Positions 58,956 to 64,000 of a DNA stretch of 64,000 bases are shown one piece after another. The DNA lies in assembly GCA_003864495.1 (NCBI GenBank), contig ML133420.1, forward strand, positions 4,550,340-4,614,339. Direction: 5' to 3'. Origin of the DNA: Nemopilema nomurai. Lineage: Eukaryota; Cnidaria; Scyphozoa; Rhizostomeae; Rhizostomatidae. The first letter of the stretch is position 1. The number at the start of each line of letters is the position of its first letter. A model generated the notes under the pieces. It had not been told where the DNA came from. It made no database searches and worked only from the letters and a program-made list of their open reading frames with translations. The position numbers and the translations under genes are program-made.

Positions 58956-61900
58956 CTGTCATGCAATATTTGATGTCTAATAAAAATGTGTAATGCCCAA
59001 GGAAGAAACACAATAATTTTCTGCGTATATAACATAAAACGTAAAGGACGCATTGGAAACAAACCATCAAGGAGAGAAACGTTGAATTCCTCCGGAACAT
59101 CACCAAAGGTAGGTATCTTGTAAGTCGAGGGGCCCACGTTCAACGGTGTTCCATCCGGTCTATGCTGGATTTGCTCCAAGACGGAAAAGCCATAGCCTTG
59201 CATGAAGGCACCTTCAATTTGGCCAATGTCGATTGCGGGGTTGAGTGATTCACCCACATCCATCACGATTTCTGTGCTGAGCACGCTATGGTCACCTACA
59301 ATAAGCGCCACTTATTTAGTCGCTCAGACTGCACTTGGCCTTACAACCCATCCTGCTAAAACGAGCACAAGAAACGGCTAGCCTTTGTCACCTGCAAACC
59401 CCTTTTTGCAACAACAGTTGACCGCGAGAGATGAAGTAGCTGTGCAAGAATGTCTTCGTCCACCCAAGAAAATGTTTACAGTCGGGAGTGGACATTCTCG
59501 CGCGCCTTCAAGGACAAACTAGCTCACATTTGTCTCTAAGCTTACTACATTACGTTTGTGCGTAGTCACAAATGGAAACATTCTGATTCTGCCAGTCAAA
59601 AGAACCAAATAATTAATCAAATGCACCTACTCTTGAGTGGACGTGCAAACTGTTTTACTATTATTAAGGATGAAAATAGTTGAATAAATCAAATCGATCA
59701 TAGTAATGGATATACAATACTAGAATGACACTTATTGGAGCAAAGGAAAAAAGCAACATAGACTGTGCCTTGCAGCCTTTAACAATGAAGCAGAGTAGGA
59801 GAGAGAGTTATTGCTGACCTGTCAAGCAGTCGATCTCTACAATAGAGCATCCAGCCCCGAACGTATAGTAATTATAAGCTCGACCAGTGTTGGTTGAAAT
59901 GTCGTAGCCGATGTTCGGGGTCTTGTAGAAGCCAGTTGCTGACAAGCTTACTCGATCGAGGTACGCGGCTTTAACTGAGTCTTCCCAAGATGCACCGCTG
60001 TCTTGGTAAGGAGCCAGACGCTTTAGTAGCTTTTCACAAGCCTCAATAATGGCCATGCCATGCAAATCAGAGCTAACGCTTCCTGAGGTTACAATAGAGT
60101 TAGGGATCTTGTCAGTTGCTGTGCCAGAGATAAATATCTTGCTGTGGGGAATTTCGAGGGCTGTACTCGCAACTTGGATCATCTTTGTATGCAAGCCTTG
60201 ACCCATTTCAACTCCACCATGTGAAACCAATACACTTCCATCCAAGTAAATATGTACCAAAGCAGCTAAAAGATTGCAAATGGTTGAAACTGATTATTTG
60301 GTAGAAAAATATGAGCAGGTATGTCTTTCAGTTTCTATTCATCACCTTAACTGTTTACATAGTCTTCTGCCCATTTAACTTTCTACTGTCTATTTTTGGT
60401 TCTGTGTTTTCATCAATCAGCATCCATATTACACCATTTTCGAGTCCAGGTGAAAAGACAAAATACAAAACAGTTGAATGAGAAGGTGACATGCCTGTCA
60501 ATAAAGAACTTATTTTAATGACAAAATAATTTTCAAGGCAAGGTAGAGAGTAATAAGAAAAAGTTTTTCAAGTAGAAAGAGAAATAATATGTAATCAATT
60601 TTGATAAGTAGGGCCCTGACTATGACACTATTATTGAAACATTTAGCAAAAAAGATAATCGAATTGAACTTTCGAAAGATGAAATCTAAATTTCGTTAAA
60701 AAAGGAAACGAAGTCCTGAATAGCTTCATTTATTCTATGATGAAAGTCTTACTGCCGAGATCAGTTGGCTACGACAAAAAACATAAGAACTTGTAATATC
60801 ATCTTTTGCAAATCGATATTGCCAAATAACACCGGGCTTTATATAATTTCTTAATCTTTTATTATGCAGATGTAGCTTTATCTCAGAATGCGCTCTTAGT
60901 CATGTTTTGCTGCTAATTCAAGTTTGCTTGTCACTTTCTTCTTTATTATTGAATGCTTATCGCATGCTTATTTGACCTCAAAATTTGGCCTAAAAAGCTT
61001 TTCTGTCATTTTAAAACCTTAAAGTTCTTGTTTAAAAACGTAGGACAATTTATTTGTGCTTAAATAGAAGAAGAAAACCACAGAGCATCGTGATAAAAGA
61101 AAGTTTGATAATATTTTCTCAGAAATCTTTCTGTTTCAAACTAACCTAAATTGCTTGCAAGAAAATCTCTAGAGTGAAACAGAAATGTTTTGAGGCCTTA
61201 AGTTTGTTGCTAGGATATCTGTCAGTACCAATGAATAACAACGTAATAATAATTCGGCAGTTGCTAGCTAGCTTTCCAGTTGCTACTCAGCTTCGCAGGC
61301 GTGGTTTAGAAGATTTTCAAGAATGCTCATTACTTTTGCAAAAAGAGTAATTTGAGTTTTGCCTTTCCATTTCAAACAAATGGACACAGTGATTCAAGTT
61401 TAAAACGTAGTAAGTTTTGGCTTTCTTCATTTCGTATTTGAAATTGACAAAATCTCTCAGACCCAACGTGCGATTTAGAGAAGGAGTTGGTCGTTCTTTC
61501 ATTGGCTTAGGTAGAAACAATCACCAATGAGTTGGCAATTGATAGGAATCTGTGTCATTGACGTAGATACGGAGCCTACTTTACTTTAGATAAAGTCAAA
61601 AGCATCATGTGCACTAACGTTTTCTATGAGAACAATTCTTTTTGTCACAAAAACAGGCCCCCTACGTATACTAACAAACATTAGACAATGGCGGTCTGTG
61701 CTTATGTGCAGCTGTACTCATTGATAAGCAACACAGGATAAAGCCCATAAAGGCAATCCATTTGATTAAAGTAGTAACTAACCTCCTTGATTCATAAATC
61801 CAACATCAAATCCTACGCCATAGGTTGTTGGTACAATCGCAATACCACGCTTTTTCCATCTGCTCTCAGAATTGAATAGCTCAACTTCCTGTCTGCATCT

Positions 61901-62076
61901 GTAATAGTCGCTCTTCTCAATACACGTGGCCCAGCACCTTCTGATTCCTGGCTCCATAGTTTGGTTGTAGTGGGTCAGCTCCTCACCGTGGTACAGGTTC
62001 ATTTCTCTGACATCTGCTGGGTCTTTACCCAAAAACGTCGCAACCTTATCAACCCATGTTTCAGCCACAATCATTC
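58702..62076 (-). CDS. XDH: xanthine dehydrogenase, C-terminal four exons (5' part outside window)
   Basis: Exons 62076-61783, 60265-59819, 59295-59065 and 58955-58702 join in frame through three phase-1 introns into the last ~408 residues of a molybdenum hydroxylase, about 30% of the usual ~1,330. Xanthine dehydrogenase oxidises hypoxanthine to xanthine and urate in the cytosol. Visible landmarks: [32 protein letters not shown] and [16 protein letters not shown] (with the substrate-stacking Phe), then [34 protein letters not shown], and [10 protein letters not shown] with the catalytic Glu encoded at 58911-58909. The tail ends PWFIQV. The residue matching the other stacking Phe (vertebrate TKFG) appears to be Tyr (TTYG). 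The iron-sulphur, FAD and early molybdenum segments must lie beyond 64000. Aldehyde oxidase is a close alternative; the overall fit is better to xanthine dehydrogenase. Confidence 0.93.
59065..59295 (-). CDS. XDH: XDH exon ([10 protein letters not shown] to VSLLDG)
   Basis: 231 bases, phase 1 at both ends. Encodes [20 protein letters not shown] and [20 protein letters not shown], highly typical of the family. Confidence 0.93.
59296..59818 (-). other. XDH intron (523 bases)
   Basis: Donor gtcagc, acceptor ttgtag. Contains no recognisable feature. Confidence 0.8.
59819..60265 (-). CDS. XDH: XDH exon (AALVHIYL to IDCLTG)
   Basis: 447 bases, phase 1 at both ends (cttttag|CT and TTGACAG|gtcagc). 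Encodes the [13 protein letters not shown] segment around the molybdopterin site, [20 protein letters not shown], and [14 protein letters not shown], whose Phe stacks against the purine in characterised enzymes. Confidence 0.93.
60266..61782 (-). other. XDH intron (1,517 bases)
   Basis: Bounded by gttagt and ttttag. No nested gene or intact transposon recognised. A small minus-strand frame at 61317-61520 is unsupported. Confidence 0.8.
61783..62076 (-). CDS. XDH: XDH exon (GMIVAETW to MNQGA)
   Basis: Starts after tttctcatag in phase 1 and ends at AAGGAG|gttagt in phase 1. Encodes ~98 residues of the molybdenum domain, including [20 protein letters not shown] and [16 protein letters not shown]. 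It is the first exon of the gene inside the window. Confidence 0.9.
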
Positions 62077-62359
62077 CTATGAGAAAGACTTGTTTTCAAT
62101 TTTACATCTAAGCTTTGTTAATTTTTTCCCCTGCGCCTTTTTTCAGAGCCTTATAAAGCAACTGTGGTCGACGTTTAAAAACATTTATACCTATAGCTAT
62201 TGTCACAATGATAAATTTTTAATCATCTGAAATCAACTCGAAAAGCTGAAAAGAATCTTTTTGGCAACAAATTGTTATGCTGATTCAGATAATATTCTAC
62301 AAGTCCGTCAATAGCAGTTACGACTTCGCAATATGAACCACTAGCATAATATAAAGGTG
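62077..62359 (-). other. XDH intron portion next to the LINE
   Basis: AT-rich intron sequence upstream of the acceptor at 62077. GC content rises abruptly near 62360, where the retrotransposon seems to start. Confidence 0.5.
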
Positions 62360-64000
62360 TGGAATAAGTGCAACCTCCTCGTGGTCCACACTGGTAGCGG
62401 CGAAGCCGGCTAAGAGCACTAGTCCTGGTCGCTGGGCATCCAGATTGCCAGGCCAGGCATGCAGACTGACGCGCAGCGCAACACAGCAGCGGCGAACAGC
62501 AGCAACAAGCGGAAAAGGGGAAAGCGCAGCCTCGCAGCAACAATCCGTAGACACGATCAGCGGAGGAAGAAGAGAGCGGCCAACAACCTGAATACGCCAA
62601 AAGAGGTCCGGAAGACTGGCGACTCCGGACGACGTTGGGACCGTGCACCCGGTACAGCCAAGAAAGCACCATTCGGCCACAAAATCACCACCCACATCGG
62701 ATCCTTCAACACCCTCTCGCTCAAGGAGCGTTGGAAACAGATGGAACCCCTCAACTTCTTGGAACAGAAGAAAATCTGCGTATGTGCCATACAGGAACAC
62801 CGAGTCAAGCACGACGAAGAAGGCGTGCACCTCTGCCCGGGGGGCTGGGGACTCATTACAGCGTCAGCAGGTGAAAGAGCAGTTGGTGGTGTCGGCTTTG
62901 CTGTCTCTCCACAGGCAAGGAAAGCTTTGGATAAACACGAGTTTATATCCAACGCTGCAAAACCAGAAGAGAAGAATGAATTCTACCAAGCTCTCGACAG
63001 ATGCGTCAGCAACCTACCCCGAAGAGACCTGGTCTACATTCTCGCAGACATGAATGCTCGACTAGATCACAGGTTTGCAAAGTACCCTTGCTGTGAAACG
63101 GCCACAGACAACGGTGAACGCATGGCAGACTTCATGGCAGGACACGAACTGTACTCAGCTATGTGCTCCATGAGAAAGCCCAAAAGCCAATGGTACACAC
63201 ATCGCGGCCCCAAAGGGTTCAAGTCCCAGATAGACCACTGCATAGAGAAAACGCGCTTCAAGAATACAGTCCTCAACTGTTAACTCTTCAGACCCGACTC
63301 TCCTTGTTCGGACCACCGGTTGATGCGTATCACCATCAAGCTCAGATCCGCCAACCCGAAGAAACCAGATAGGAGCCCCAGAAGAGACCTGACAGTGCTG
63401 AGGAGCGTCGCAGCTACGCAGGCAGCAGTGGACACAAGCATGAACAGGAGCTTCTCCTCCTACCGGGAGTTCGCAGCGGCCATGCGAACAAGCGTTGAGG
63501 AGCACACGCCCAAAGTGCCGGCTTAGCGAAGAGTAAGGCCCTGGGTCGACGCCGAGGTTATTGAACTCAGAAAGGAACTGAGCAAAGCCAGACAATCCCT
63601 CAGAAATGACTGCAACCCAGAGACGCGCAAATCAGTAGCAAAAACAGCCAGGAATCTCTCCGACAAGTACGTTGCAAAACAAACCGAATACTACAAAAGC
63701 ATTGCATTGACGGTCGAAACTGAAGAAAAAGAACCGAAGAGAAAAAACCAGCAGAAGCTTTTCGCGCCATAAACACTCTCACAGGCAGAAAACGAAGCAG
63801 CACCGTAGCAGCAAGCCGAACGGACACAGAAACTTAAAGAACACTTCGAAACCCTTCTATCAGCAAGAGCACCCTCCGTCGACCTACCAGTCGCAAAAGT
63901 CTTCGAATCCCATAACATGCATGATGGCCCGTTTACCCTTCTTGAAGTACGAAGTGCAGCAAACAAACTGAAGCTTGACAAAGTATGCGGATTTGACGAA
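62360..64000 (+). mobile_element. decayed APE-type LINE retrotransposon, cut by window edge
   Basis: A GC-richer block whose main frame from ATG 62459 encodes a basic head, then an apurinic-endonuclease domain (GSFNTLSLKERWKQM, CAIQEHR, ILADMNARLD, SQIDHC, SDHRLM). A linker and the first part of a reverse transcriptase follow (LKEHFETLL near 63832, then EVRSAANKLKLDKVCGFDE at the edge). The copy is broken: an in-frame TAA at 63281, a TAG at 63524, frame changes near 63765 and 63832, and a segment normally lying between the QEHR and DMNA motifs is missing. It runs opposite to the dehydrogenase gene, probably within one of its introns. The family looks close to RTE-type elements, but the clade assignment is uncertain. 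Confidence 0.85.
62459..63772 (+). pseudogene. LINE ORF2 remnant: endonuclease domain and linker
   Basis: One frame is readable from 62459 to 63772 apart from two stop codons (63281-63283 and 63524-63526). Endonuclease motifs are ordered as in functional elements: Asn in SFNT, Glu in IQEHR, Asp/Asn in ADMNA, and the final SDH. About 40-60 residues between residue ~160 (DKHEFISNA) and the FYQALD segment seem to be deleted. The protein cannot be made intact from this copy. Confidence 0.8.

Noticed and set aside
62318..63981. Several antisense frames across the LINE
   Set aside because: They are shadows of the plus-strand LINE frame in GC-richer DNA.

Overview
The window looks like nuclear DNA of an animal, probably a marine invertebrate, although the species cannot be read from the sequence. 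Coding segments are short exons bounded by GT...AG introns, promoters are of the TATA type, AATAAA signals are present, and there is a decayed APE-type LINE. No bacterial-style operons or ribosome binding sites are visible. Most of the window is AT-rich and gene-poor.

Two genes are well supported. (1) On the minus strand, 62076 down to 58702, are the last four exons of a xanthine dehydrogenase: the C-terminal part of the molybdenum domain with the catalytic Gly-Glu-Pro-Pro segment. All introns are in phase 1. The 5' part lies beyond the right edge. (2) On the plus strand, 32926 to 37308, is a three-exon gene whose phases join exactly into a 287-residue protein. It resembles the acyltransferases of the LuxI/FeeM kind (bacterial N-acyl-homoserine lactone and N-acyl-amino-acid synthases), preceded by a basic N-terminus that could be a mitochondrial presequence. 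This is the most interesting gene here. A second presequence-like first exon lies at 28782-28914 and ends in the same phase, so it may be an alternative first exon or the start of another gene.

Weaker coding candidates are a symmetric exon at 20102-20308 (minus), a terminal exon at 53231-53437 (plus), an interrupted reading frame at 52328-52716 (plus), and a five-codon Met-Gly-Asn-Ala first exon at 14508-14523.

Layout: 1-28 kb is almost gene-free, with small minisatellites. 28.6-37.6 kb holds the two presequence exons and the acyltransferase gene. 39.9-49.3 kb is one giant 14-bp minisatellite. 51.7-53.4 kb holds weak exons. 53.9-55.9 kb is a 23/46-bp satellite. 56.7-57.6 kb is a 19-bp satellite carrying an E-box in nearly every unit. 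58.7-62.1 kb is xanthine dehydrogenase. From about 62.36 kb to the edge is the LINE, antisense to the dehydrogenase.

At least a dozen unrelated minisatellites occupy roughly a fifth of the window. Inside the three largest there are blocks dense in one-base indels with clean flanks, which look like unpolished assembly. The long open frames in the satellites follow from unit composition and are not annotated as genes.
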